Shown: positions 26,281 through 34,615, counted from the first letter of the stretch. The stretch is DNA of 45,041 bases from Bacteroidales bacterium (GCA_017550025.1 JAFYLU010000037.1:1-45041), one strand, 5' to 3'. The notes: a model not told the origin generated them from the sequence alone. Translations and numbers: made by a program.

Positions 26281-27489
26281 CTACATCAGGAGCATGATGG
26301 CGAAGACATAAAGGAGAAAGGCCTGGAAAGTCAGGCTGCTCTGTGTGCTCTGGCCGATGATGACTTCAGTGTCGTCGCCTGTAGCTGTTTCGTGGAGTTC
26401 CACGCGGTCAGGCAGAGATCTTCCAGCCCATTTACGTATGAGATATCCGTCGCTGAAATATGTGAGCCCGCCGTTGGAACGGTTCATGGTCGCGAGGGTC
26501 TTGTAGTCCGCGTAATACATATGCCTTTCAAGCGTCTTGCGTTTGTTCTCGTCAAGCTTTCCAAGTTGTCCTGACATCTCTTCAGGAGTTGATGCGACAA
26601 GAAGCATCGGATTAAATCCTTCTGCGGCAGCATCTGAAATGAATTCAGCTATTCTGTTCCACTTCTGTTCCTTCATGCGGGGATCATATACCGATATGAT
26701 CATTACTTTGCCCTTTGTTGCGGTGTAGTCGCAGTAGAGTCCTTCTGAATCATAGAAGGAAAGATTTATCCTTATGTTATCATAATCTTCCTTCTCACGG
26801 GTTTCTGTGCTTACGAACTTCCATGTCGTGTCTGGCAGGTGGCTGAGCGTGAATGACTGCTGTACACCGTCTTTTTCGTAAATGAATATAGCCTCGTATC
26901 TGTCCTCCTCTGCTTCGCGGGACCCGCTCTGCAGCTCTGCGGCAGGCTTATAGTCAGTGAAGTCTACCAGAGGTATATACATCCATGAATATACCGTGAA
27001 TGCAAGGACTGACACTGTGACCAGCGCAAATGAGACGTATTTCCTCTTCTTCGGCCTTCCGAGGCCGCGGAGTGGAATGAATGCGCATCCGAGAAGGATG
27101 CAGATTACTATGTTCTTCAGGAATGTTTCCAGATGGGTCAGGTGGACGGCTTCTCCGAAGCATCCGCAGTCCATTTCCGGGTTGAAGATTACAAGTATCA
27201 GTGTCAGCAAGGTGAAGAATCCCTGTATGGACATTGCTGCGATTGCGGTCATGCGTCGCCATATACCGGTGATGAGGGCTGTTCCGATGACAGTCTCGGC
27301 CAGGGCGAATACAGTTCCTGAAAACTTTGCGGCGAAGTCCATGAAGCCGATATGCAGGAAGTCCATATATTCCTTCATGATCAATCCCGTTCCGACCGGA
27401 TCCAGGAGCTTGAGTATACCCGAAATAAAGAATACGAATCCTGTGATGAATCCGCAGAAACGCCGCATACGTTCTACTATGTATCTCAT
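26281..27489 (-). CDS. BT_3928-like DoxX/MauE-type membrane protein
   Basis: A 402-aa inner-membrane protein. The first 175 residues hold about five helices (near 13-29, 57-77, 82-102, 125-140 and 151-171) with the motif DCGCFG at 107-112, typical of DoxX/MauE-like proteins. A soluble domain (about 185-380), probably periplasmic and with a thioredoxin-like pattern (KGKVMIISVYDPRMKEQKW) but lacking a CXXC, follows, then a C-terminal helix (FQAFLLYVFAIMLLM). MauE-type proteins are linked to disulfide formation; the role here is unknown. It starts 1 nt after tmk, so the two are cotranscribed. Confidence 0.75.
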   Translation of the reverse strand: MRYIVERMRRFCGFITGFVFFISGILKLLDPVGTGLIMKEYMDFLHIGFMDFAAKFSGTVFALAETVIGTALITGIWRRMTAIAAMSIQGFFTLLTLILVIFNPEMDCGCFGEAVHLTHLETFLKNIVICILLGCAFIPLRGLGRPKKRKYVSFALVTVSVLAFTVYSWMYIPLVDFTDYKPAAELQSGSREAEEDRYEAIFIYEKDGVQQSFTLSHLPDTTWKFVSTETREKEDYDNIRINLSFYDSEGLYCDYTATKGKVMIISVYDPRMKEQKWNRIAEFISDAAAEGFNPMLLVASTPEEMSGQLGKLDENKRKTLERHMYYADYKTLATMNRSNGGLTYFSDGYLIRKWAGRSLPDRVELHETATGDDTEVIIGQSTQSSLTFQAFLLYVFAIMLLM

Positions 27490-27490
27490 G

Positions 27491-28177
27491 TCACTTTCTG
27501 TTGATTGCTGAATCTACTATGGCCTGGACCTTGGCAAATATTGCACCCGGAGGCAGCATTTCGCCATATTCGTCAGAGCAGTCAATCCTGATGAACTTCG
27601 GGTCGGTTTCGCATTGTCTGCGGTATATTTCCCTGACGCGCTTCTGGAATTCTATGTCTGCTTCGTGGATGTCCTGCGCTCCTTCAAGATAATCTCTGTC
27701 CTGGCCGCCTCTCTGACTCTTGAGCTTGGATTCCACGAATCCTATAGGTACATCGAGGAATATGTTCAGGTCCGGTACAGGGAGGCCGAAGTCGCCGTAT
27801 TCCGTGTTGAATATCCAGTCGCGGAGTCTTTCGGCCTCTGTCGGGTCTGAAAGCTTTGCGCATTGGTATGCTATGTTGGAATATACATATCTGTCAAGAA
27901 GCACGCATCCTCCGTCGGCAAGCTTGCTCTTCATGTCCGGAGCGGCTCCGTGGCGGTCTTCAGCGAAAAGAAGGGCTACAAGCTGCGGATGTACAGACTC
28001 GTTGTTGCCGAAGTCTCCGCGCAGGAAGCGGCTGATGAGGTCCCCGTAGACAGGAGCGTCATAGCGTGGAAAATGTATGTATTCGATTGCTCCGAAAAGC
28101 TGCTCGAGATATTGCCTGAGTCTTTTGACCTGTGTGGATTTACCTGCACCGTCCAGGCCTTCCAATACTACTAACAT
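27491..28177 (-). CDS. tmk: Thymidylate kinase
   Basis: A 228-aa P-loop kinase that phosphorylates dTMP to dTDP. GLDGAGKST (7-15) is the Walker A motif, LLDRYVYSNIAYQ is the DRY motif that positions the substrate, and SQRGGQDRDYLEG forms the LID region with arginines. The length is slightly above the 205-215 aa norm, with loops between. A TAACTTTG -7 box lies about 26 nt upstream. The BT_3928-like gene follows 1 nt later. Confidence 0.94.
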   Translation of the reverse strand: MLVVLEGLDGAGKSTQVKRLRQYLEQLFGAIEYIHFPRYDAPVYGDLISRFLRGDFGNNESVHPQLVALLFAEDRHGAAPDMKSKLADGGCVLLDRYVYSNIAYQCAKLSDPTEAERLRDWIFNTEYGDFGLPVPDLNIFLDVPIGFVESKLKSQRGGQDRDYLEGAQDIHEADIEFQKRVREIYRRQCETDPKFIRIDCSDEYGEMLPPGAIFAKVQAIVDSAINRK

Positions 28178-28202
28178 GTCGTATCATTTATGGGTTATCA
28201 TA

Positions 28203-28210
28203 CAAAGTTA
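28203..28210 (-). promoter_or_regulatory. -7 promoter box for tmk
   Basis: TAACTTTG on the minus strand, an exact TAnnTTTG match, giving a leader of about 20 nt. No clear -33 TTG. Confidence 0.5.
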
Positions 28211-28255
28211 CGTAAAAAACTGCCATAACGAGTTAAGTCGAGTAATCTTTTTTAC

Positions 28256-28263
28256 TATTTTTG
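28256..28263 (+). promoter_or_regulatory. -7 promoter box for folP
   Basis: TATTTTTG, an exact TAnnTTTG match ending 13 nt before the folP ATG, so the leader would be under 10 nt. No -33 TTG at the usual distance. Confidence 0.45.
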
Positions 28264-28276
28264 CATCCTATTTTAT

Positions 28277-29077
28277 ATGGATACGGACAGACAGATAGAC
28301 ATAATGGGCATCATCAATGTCAATGATGATTCTTATTTCTCCCAAAGCAGATGCCCTTCTGTTGAACAGGCTCTTTCTCTCGCTGCGCGATATGTGCGGG
28401 AAGGGGCTGCTATTCTTGATATAGGTGCGTGTTCCACAAGGCCCGGTTCTCTTCCTGTCGGTGCGGATGTGGAATGGGAAAGGCTTAAGCCTGTTCTGAA
28501 GGCTGTAAGGGAATCTTTTCCTGATGTCCGTATATCTGTGGATACATATTGGGCGGATGTTGTCAGGAAGACGTATGATCTCATAGGGGATTTCATAGTG
28601 AATGACATTTCGGCAGGCGAGGATGATCCTGCGATGCTTCCTGTGGTCGGTTCGCTCGGGCTCGAATATGTAGCCATGCACAAGAGAGGCAATCCCATGA
28701 CAATGCATAATCTTACTCAATATGAGGATGTCGTAGGTGAAGTTGACGGATATTTCGATGCCTTTGCCCTGAAGGCTGGAGAATGCGGGATTGCAAGATG
28801 GATACTTGATCCGGGCTTCGGCTTTGCCAAGACGGTGGAGCAGAATTTCGAAATGCTCCGAAGGCTCGGCGAATTAGTGCGCCCCGGCAAGAGAGTTCTT
28901 GTAGGTATTTCCCGTAAGAGCTTTATTTATAAGACATTAGGCTCGACTCCTGAAGACTCCCTTCCTGCTACACAGGCTTTGCATCTGCAGGCTCTGTTAA
29001 ATGGTGCCGATATCCTTCGTGTTCATGATGTGGCTGAAGCGATGCAGATTGTCACAATGTACCGTCGCCTTGCATAA
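28277..29077 (+). CDS. folP: Dihydropteroate synthase
   Basis: A 266-aa TIM-barrel enzyme that condenses 4-aminobenzoate with the pterin pyrophosphate in folate synthesis; it is the sulfonamide target. DIGACSTRPGS (about 48-58), the sugar-binding SRKSF and the late ILRVHDVAEA are canonical. The first loop reads GIINVNDDSYFSQSR where most enzymes have NVTPDSF, a local divergence in the pyrophosphate/pABA loop. The single-gene unit is divergent from tmk. Nothing suggests loss of function. Confidence 0.92.
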   Translation: MDTDRQIDIMGIINVNDDSYFSQSRCPSVEQALSLAARYVREGAAILDIGACSTRPGSLPVGADVEWERLKPVLKAVRESFPDVRISVDTYWADVVRKTYDLIGDFIVNDISAGEDDPAMLPVVGSLGLEYVAMHKRGNPMTMHNLTQYEDVVGEVDGYFDAFALKAGECGIARWILDPGFGFAKTVEQNFEMLRRLGELVRPGKRVLVGISRKSFIYKTLGSTPEDSLPATQALHLQALLNGADILRVHDVAEAMQIVTMYRRLA

Positions 29078-29143
29078 GGGTCGGATTGTCCTGTTTTTCA
29101 GCCCACTGGCAGAAAAAAATTTCATAAAGCAGATATTATTGAT

Positions 29144-29151
29144 TAACTTTG
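29144..29151 (+). promoter_or_regulatory. -7 promoter box for the TlpA-DUF6029-Omp28 cluster
   Basis: TAACTTTG, an exact TAnnTTTG match. Transcription would start near 29157, immediately before or inside the 16-bp palindrome at 29159-29174, about 50 nt upstream of the first gene. Confidence 0.5.
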
Positions 29152-29158
29152 CAACGAT

Positions 29159-29174
29159 TATACCTATAGGTATA
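29159..29174. repeat. Perfect 16-bp palindrome at the predicted transcription start
   Basis: TATACCTATAGGTATA is a perfect dyad directly after the -7 box of the thiol cluster. It could be an operator for a dimeric regulator or a short hairpin at the 5' end of the mRNA. No regulator gene is nearby. Confidence 0.6.
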
Positions 29175-29206
29175 CGGTGTGAAAAACAATTAATTGCAAT
29201 TATATT

Positions 29207-29692
29207 ATGAGAACATTTCTTTTGACTCTTGCGCTCTGCATTTCAGCAGTTTGTGCAGCCCAGGTGCCATCGGTTACAGTTGAGAATTCCAAAGGTGAGA
29301 CTGTGAACACAAAGACCCTTCTTGACGAGGGTACACCTATGATCATCTCATTCTGGTCTACATCGTGCAAGCCTTGCATCCGTGAGCTTGACGCTGTATA
29401 TGATGCGCTTCCTGACTGGCTGGAAGAGGCTGACTTCCGTGTTGTGGCAGTTTCTACTGATGACAGCCGTCTTATGGCGAAGGCCAAGTCTTTCGCAGAA
29501 GGAAGAGGATGGGGAGAGGACTATGTGCTTCTCTTTGACAAGAACCAGGATTTCATGAGGGCAATGAATGTATCTGTCGTGCCTCATGTATTCGTTGTTG
29601 ACGGCAAGGGTAAGGTCGTTTATTCTCACACATCATATGTGCCGGGTAACGAGGTTGAGCTTTTCGAGGCTGTGAAGAAGTGCTCGAAGTAG
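29207..29692 (+). CDS. TlpA-like thiol-disulfide oxidoreductase
   Basis: A 161-aa exported thioredoxin-fold protein. Residues 1-18 are a signal peptide ending CAAQ without a lipobox match, so it is probably periplasmic and soluble. The active site is SCKPC (Cys54 and Cys57, encoded at 29366-29377), and the cis-Pro loop is SVVPHVFVVDGKG. TlpA/ResA-type proteins usually reduce disulfides in other exported proteins. It is the first gene of a long plus-strand cluster of outer-membrane and surface proteins; this position suggests it keeps their cysteines in the right state. Confidence 0.88.
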   Translation: MRTFLLTLALCISAVCAAQVPSVTVENSKGETVNTKTLLDEGTPMIISFWSTSCKPCIRELDAVYDALPDWLEEADFRVVAVSTDDSRLMAKAKSFAEGRGWGEDYVLLFDKNQDFMRAMNVSVVPHVFVVDGKGKVVYSHTSYVPGNEVELFEAVKKCSK

Positions 29693-29733
29693 AGGCTCGT
29701 TCAATATTTATGTAAATGACAACAGAAGATAAG

Positions 29734-31311
29734 ATGAAAAAGGCTATTCTCCTTATCAGCTCGCTGGTACTCCTCTCCGGATCGCTTGCAGCTCAGGAAA
29801 AAGGCTACCTTACAGGAAGCTTTGAGACAAATGACCACTTTTATGTGGAAGATCTTGAAAACAAGTTCAAGCCTACAGGTGACAAGTTCGGATCGAACAA
29901 CTATCTGAAGGTCGACTATTACAAGGGCAACTTTTCTGCCGGACTCCAGCTTGAGTCATATCTTCCGACTATGCTCGGCTATCCTACAGAACTGGACAAG
30001 ACTGCCCTCAGCAATATTTATGTGAACTGGAAGGATGAGAATTTCCAGATTACCGCGGGAACATTCTACGACCAGTTCGGTAGCGGACTTCTCTTCCGCA
30101 GCTGGGAGGACCGTCTCCTCGGATTGAACAACGCACTCATGGGTGCCAGATTCGCATACAACTGGGAAGACAAGATCGCATTCAAGGCTCTCTGGGGTAC
30201 TCCTCGTCTTGGAATGGAATTCTCTGATACACAGGTGAGAGGAGCTGACTTGAGCGTATCACTTGCCAATATCATCGGTCTCGATGACATCGTCCTTTCT
30301 GTCGAGGGATCGGTTCTCAACAGATATGAAAAGATCAGTGATGTTGCCGTAGAGGCTGGCGGAAGCCCTCATACATACGGATGGTCGGGAAGAGTCAATT
30401 TCGACATGAACGGCTTCTTCGTCAAGGGAGAGTATGTCGATGGCGGAAAGAAGCTCATCAACATGACTCCGAAGAGAGGTAATGCACAGCTCGTCGAGCT
30501 CGGCTATAACGGCCGCGGACTCGGAGTCACTCTTACCGGACGCCGCCTCGAGTGGATGGGTTCGAAGATCAGCAACGCATCATCTTCATCATCGAACATC
30601 ATCTCGTATGTTCCAGCGATGAGCACCCAGTATACATATATGCTTACCACCCTGCATCCTTACAATCCGCAGGTGGGAGATGATTCATCTTTTGCATATA
30701 ACAGCGGTGAGATCGGCGGTCAGCTCGATGCATTCTACAATTTCCGTCGCGGAACAGCTATCGGAGGAAAGAGGGGAATGAAGGTTCATGCGAACTTCTC
30801 TACATATTATACCCTTGCACAGAAAGGAACAGCACAGGCGGGTAACCTCCTTTTCCGTGACTTCAGCTTCGATGTGGAGAAGCAGTGGACAAAGCAGTTC
30901 AAGATGGTCCTTCTTTATTCGATGCAGGAATATAATCCTGGATACGGACAGTACAAGACCACATGGCTCTCGAACATCTTCGTGGCTGACCTTCTCTACA
31001 AGTGGACTTCGACTTTCTCTACAAGACTCGAGCTCCAGTACCTCACTACATATGAGGATCAGAAGGACTGGATGGCAGCACTCCTCGAAGTCAATTTCGC
31101 ACCGCACTGGAGCATCTGGGGAAGTGACATGTACAACCACGGATCTTCAAAGGTTCATTACTACAATGCCGGTGTGAGCTATGCAAAGGGACGTACAAGA
31201 CTCGCCCTTGGTTATGGCCGCTACAAGAAGGGATACATCTGCTCCGGTGGTGTCTGCCGTCAGATTCCTGCATACACAGGAGCTAACTTTACAATCACTA
31301 CATCATTCTGA
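29734..31311 (+). CDS. DUF6029-like outer-membrane beta-barrel protein
   Basis: A 525-aa protein with a signal peptide (MKKAILLISSLVLLSGSLAAQ) and beta-barrel features throughout: alternating strands rich in Tyr, Trp and Phe and a terminal Phe (TITTSF). It resembles the Bacteroidetes DUF6029 family, whose function is unknown. The mature protein has only two cysteines, in CSGGVC (31240-31257), just before the last strand. The ATG at 29734 gives a compact signal peptide; an in-frame ATG at 29716 is the alternative. It follows tlpA by 41 nt and precedes the first Omp28-like gene by 2 nt. Confidence 0.78.
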   Translation: MKKAILLISSLVLLSGSLAAQEKGYLTGSFETNDHFYVEDLENKFKPTGDKFGSNNYLKVDYYKGNFSAGLQLESYLPTMLGYPTELDKTALSNIYVNWKDENFQITAGTFYDQFGSGLLFRSWEDRLLGLNNALMGARFAYNWEDKIAFKALWGTPRLGMEFSDTQVRGADLSVSLANIIGLDDIVLSVEGSVLNRYEKISDVAVEAGGSPHTYGWSGRVNFDMNGFFVKGEYVDGGKKLINMTPKRGNAQLVELGYNGRGLGVTLTGRRLEWMGSKISNASSSSSNIISYVPAMSTQYTYMLTTLHPYNPQVGDDSSFAYNSGEIGGQLDAFYNFRRGTAIGGKRGMKVHANFSTYYTLAQKGTAQAGNLLFRDFSFDVEKQWTKQFKMVLLYSMQEYNPGYGQYKTTWLSNIFVADLLYKWTSTFSTRLELQYLTTYEDQKDWMAALLEVNFAPHWSIWGSDMYNHGSSKVHYYNAGVSYAKGRTRLALGYGRYKKGYICSGGVCRQIPAYTGANFTITTSF

Positions 31312-31313
31312 TA

Positions 31314-32408
31314 ATGAAGAAATTAATTTATTTTGCGGCAGCGCTTTTAGCGCTGTCGGCTTGTCATGGTACAGGTGGAGAATATATACCTGACGAATAT
31401 GTCGGCCCATATACACTTGAGGCAGACAAGACTGAAATCGAGGCGAGCGGCTCTGACTGGGCTACATTTACACTTAAGGATTCGTACGGAAGAAATGTCC
31501 TTGATGACAAGATAGCGCTTCAGAGAGTGAATATCTATGCCGTTGACGGTTCGGGAGTTGCCGTGGACCGTATGCAGACAAGGTTCAGAGCCATCACTGA
31601 CGCTTCGTATACCTTCGAGGCATCATATTCCGGCAACGGAAAGATCGAGAAGAGTGCCAATGTCGTGACCCTTACTGCGAAGAACAGGTCTTCATATGAG
31701 AAATATCATAAGAATGTGGCAATCTATAAGGCTACAGCCACATGGTGCGGACCTTGTGCTGTGATGACCACAGCTCTTGCATCTCTTGATGAAGATGCCA
31801 AGGCACATTCTGTGGAGCTCTGCTGGCATGGTGAGGATGAACTTGCCCTTACTCTGCCAGGCTCACTTGCCGACTGCGGAGGCATGGTGATTTCATATTT
31901 CGGCGGTGCCGGATACCCTACTGTTGTGTTTGATGCCCATTCGATGTTCCGTGGTGAACGCTCGGGTGCGGACTTGAGTGCGGCTATCTGGAGGATCCGT
32001 GCGGACTACCCTGCTACCTGCGGTATCAAGCTTGAAACAGAATACAATTCTGCAGCTTCAAGCATTCAGATCAATGCGGAGCTGACCTCATCGACAGGCG
32101 GAGATTATGACCTCGGATTTGCAATCCTTCTCAACAATCAGATTGTTCCTGGCGGAACCAACCCTGGTCAGAAATACGACCACATCGTGTGTGCATCTAC
32201 AGCCAATTATTACACAAATTCCACAGCAATATCGTATGTCGGAAAGAATCAGTCAAAGAGCTGGTCGCAGGATGTTCCTGTAGGAAAGTTCAATGTAAAT
32301 GACCTTTCTGTCGTAGCCTTTGCTTTTGTCAGAGACGGCAATCGTGCGAGGATAGATAATATCGTTGAGGTAAAGGCAGGAGAGTCAATAGGTTATGTTC
32401 TTAACTAA
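31314..32408 (+). CDS. Omp28-like thioredoxin-fold lipoprotein (CGPC)
   Basis: A 364-aa lipoprotein: signal to LSAC (Cys17), then HGTGGEYIPDE. An Ig-like domain (about 35-115, YTLEADKTEIEASGSDWATF) is followed by a thioredoxin-fold domain whose active site is ATWCGPCAVM, the classic thioredoxin pair, encoded at 31746-31757. The C-terminal third is beta-rich (LGFAILLNNQIV). It starts 2 nt after the barrel gene and its last 14 nt overlap the next Omp28-like gene, so expression is coupled. A reductase or isomerase role at the cell surface is inference. Confidence 0.8.
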   Translation: MKKLIYFAAALLALSACHGTGGEYIPDEYVGPYTLEADKTEIEASGSDWATFTLKDSYGRNVLDDKIALQRVNIYAVDGSGVAVDRMQTRFRAITDASYTFEASYSGNGKIEKSANVVTLTAKNRSSYEKYHKNVAIYKATATWCGPCAVMTTALASLDEDAKAHSVELCWHGEDELALTLPGSLADCGGMVISYFGGAGYPTVVFDAHSMFRGERSGADLSAAIWRIRADYPATCGIKLETEYNSAASSIQINAELTSSTGGDYDLGFAILLNNQIVPGGTNPGQKYDHIVCASTANYYTNSTAISYVGKNQSKSWSQDVPVGKFNVNDLSVVAFAFVRDGNRARIDNIVEVKAGESIGYVLN

Positions 32409-33519
32409 AACGCTTGTGAAAGGATTTTTCAAATATCTCGCTATAGCATTTGCATGCTTCTGCGCCTTCGCATGCCGCGGTACGATCGATGATTCTACGG
32501 TGGTTCCGGATGGCGTCTTGAGAGTGTTTGCGGACAAGTCGGAAATCAAGGCTGACGGAGTTGAGGAAGTTACTTTCCGTGTCATGTTCGGCAGTCAGGA
32601 TGTTACTGCGGAGTCTAACTGCACCCTCATCAGAAGTCTTGACGGTAATCAGAGCTATATGGCAGGAGGTGTCAACAAGTTCTCCACCACAGCTCCCGGT
32701 ACATATACCTTCAAGGCCCGCTATTATTATGCAGGTGCGCATTATTCCGATAACGAGGTTGAGGTTGTGGCTACCCCATATTTCACTGGTGAAGAGGAAC
32801 AGTATCTTCAGAGAGTTCTCGGAGTATATTTCACTTCCATCGGCTGCACATCATGTCCTACGGCATCAAAGGGAATCGCCAACCTTCAGCAGGCATATCC
32901 TGGAATGATTTCAATCGTGGCCTTCCATGATGACATGGTAGTGGACGACCCTATGAAGATAGAGGAGACTACGGTATTCAATGCTGCGCTTGGAGGCTTT
33001 CAGGGACTTCCGAGACTCTTCTGGAACATGCGTACGGGAACAGACATCATCGGACCGGTCTTTACTGACAGTTACAAGGATGAGCTGAACCAGTATACCC
33101 CTTCGTGTGGAGTTGCTGTGTCTTCGTCTTATGACAAGACTACAAGGAAACTTGATATAGAGCTTGGCATCAAGTCGAACATAGCGGCAGCTTACCGTTA
33201 CCTTGTGTTCCTTGTGGAAGATAATGTGGACGGTTACGAGCAGGCTGGTGTGAATGGCAGCTATCTTCATCAGAATGTCATTCGTGATGTCCTCGTGAAG
33301 TCTGCGTCAGGAGAAAAGATCAACAACGGTCTGCCGCTTCCTGTAGGAGTCGAAGTCAAGGCTTCAAAGTCTGCTGTTCTTGATCAGAGCTGGGATGCCG
33401 ATAACATGCGTGTGGTTGTTGCGGCTATGTTGAGTTCTGACGGCGGATATACATTTGTTGCAGACAATGTTAACGAATGCGCTGTCGGTTCAAGCGTCTC
33501 TTATTTATATGCTGAATAA
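32395..33519 (+). CDS. Omp28-like thioredoxin-fold lipoprotein (CTSC)
   Basis: A 374-aa lipoprotein: signal to AFAC (Cys27), then RGTIDDS. The Ig-like domain spans about 42-125 (LRVFADKSEIKADGVEEVTF), and the Omp28 domain follows with FTSIGCTSCPTASKG; the CTSC pair is encoded at 32845-32856. The later part shares with the next gene the segments CGVAVSSS and a VFLVEDNVDGY-like strand. The ATG at 32395 overlaps the upstream gene by 14 nt; a GTG at 32416 would also leave a workable signal peptide. Second of three tandem paralogues. Confidence 0.8.
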   Translation: MFLTKTLVKGFFKYLAIAFACFCAFACRGTIDDSTVVPDGVLRVFADKSEIKADGVEEVTFRVMFGSQDVTAESNCTLIRSLDGNQSYMAGGVNKFSTTAPGTYTFKARYYYAGAHYSDNEVEVVATPYFTGEEEQYLQRVLGVYFTSIGCTSCPTASKGIANLQQAYPGMISIVAFHDDMVVDDPMKIEETTVFNAALGGFQGLPRLFWNMRTGTDIIGPVFTDSYKDELNQYTPSCGVAVSSSYDKTTRKLDIELGIKSNIAAAYRYLVFLVEDNVDGYEQAGVNGSYLHQNVIRDVLVKSASGEKINNGLPLPVGVEVKASKSAVLDQSWDADNMRVVVAAMLSSDGGYTFVADNVNECAVGSSVSYLYAE

Positions 33520-33524
33520 ATAAT

Positions 33525-34601
33525 ATGAATATCATAAAAAACATAATTCTTTTTATTGCAGCGGTTGCAGCTTTTGCAGCTTGTCATGGAACGGATGACA
33601 CGACTTCAAGGCCTGTGTTGACTGTGGATAATGCCGAAATAGATATGGCTTCTGTGTCCAAGGTCACCTTTGCGGTGACTTTTGACGGTGCGGATGTCAC
33701 AGCAGAGTCTCATATCTATTCTGCAGCGGCATCGATAGATCTCGCAGGCTCTGTATTCGAGCCTGCGCAGCCGGGTGAATATGTATTCGAGGCGGAATAT
33801 GACGGTATGGTTACCGATCCGGTAACTGTGAAGGTGGTCAATTCAAAGCCGCAGGTAAACTCGAAGTTCAACCGTCATGTCTGCGTTTTTGAGTTCACCG
33901 GAACATGGTGTGCCATGTGTCCGCAGGGATTCACAACCATGAATGCTACGCTCCAGTCAAGCGACAGGTACAAGAACTATGTGCATGTAATCGCACTGCA
34001 TGATTCTGATGACTATACTATTCCGGCAGTAGCAAAGTTCTTCAATCATTGTTCGGGAATCTTTTCCGGACTGGCTTATCCTTCGTTCGCAACAGATCTC
34101 AGGGATGTGAATCTGCTTACAGGAGAAGGTGCTTCTGCATTCTCGAAGAGCCTCAGGACTTCGTTCAATGAATACAAGCCTCATTGCGGTGTGGCTGTAT
34201 CTTCTTCGCTGAAAGATTCCGGCAAGAAGGCAGAGGTCAAGGTCAAGGTCGAGTCGGAGTTCACTGCTGACTATCGTGTGATAGTATTTGTCGTTGAAGA
34301 CAGGATTGTCGGATACCAGTTCGGTGTCCAGGGCTATCCTGACGGCCAGAATGATTATCTGCACAGGCATGTGGCCCGCAAGCTGGTGACCTCGTATGAT
34401 GTTGCAGGTGAGAAGCTTGGCACCAATTCAATGATTTCTGCCGGAGAAGAGGCTGAAGCTTCGTGGACCTTCGACGTGGACCCTTCATGGAATCTGCAGA
34501 ATACTGAAGTTTATGCCCTTGCGATTGACTCAAACGGGTATGTAAATAATATGAATGTCTGCCATATCGATGGCGGAGATTCCGGATATGATAACAAATA
34601 G
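33525..34601 (+). CDS. Omp28-like thioredoxin-fold lipoprotein (CAMC)
   Basis: A 358-aa lipoprotein: signal to FAAC (Cys20), then HGTDDT. The Ig-like domain is shorter (about 30-105), and the Omp28 domain carries EFTGTWCAMCPQGF with the CAMC pair encoded at 33909-33920. KPHCGVAVSSSLKD and VIVFVVEDRIVGYQ match the preceding paralogue, so these two genes arose by tandem duplication and have since diverged. It starts 5 nt after its neighbour. Confidence 0.8.
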   Translation: MNIIKNIILFIAAVAAFAACHGTDDTTSRPVLTVDNAEIDMASVSKVTFAVTFDGADVTAESHIYSAAASIDLAGSVFEPAQPGEYVFEAEYDGMVTDPVTVKVVNSKPQVNSKFNRHVCVFEFTGTWCAMCPQGFTTMNATLQSSDRYKNYVHVIALHDSDDYTIPAVAKFFNHCSGIFSGLAYPSFATDLRDVNLLTGEGASAFSKSLRTSFNEYKPHCGVAVSSSLKDSGKKAEVKVKVESEFTADYRVIVFVVEDRIVGYQFGVQGYPDGQNDYLHRHVARKLVTSYDVAGEKLGTNSMISAGEEAEASWTFDVDPSWNLQNTEVYALAIDSNGYVNNMNVCHIDGGDSGYDNK

Positions 34602-34615
34602 AATAATTGTCAACT

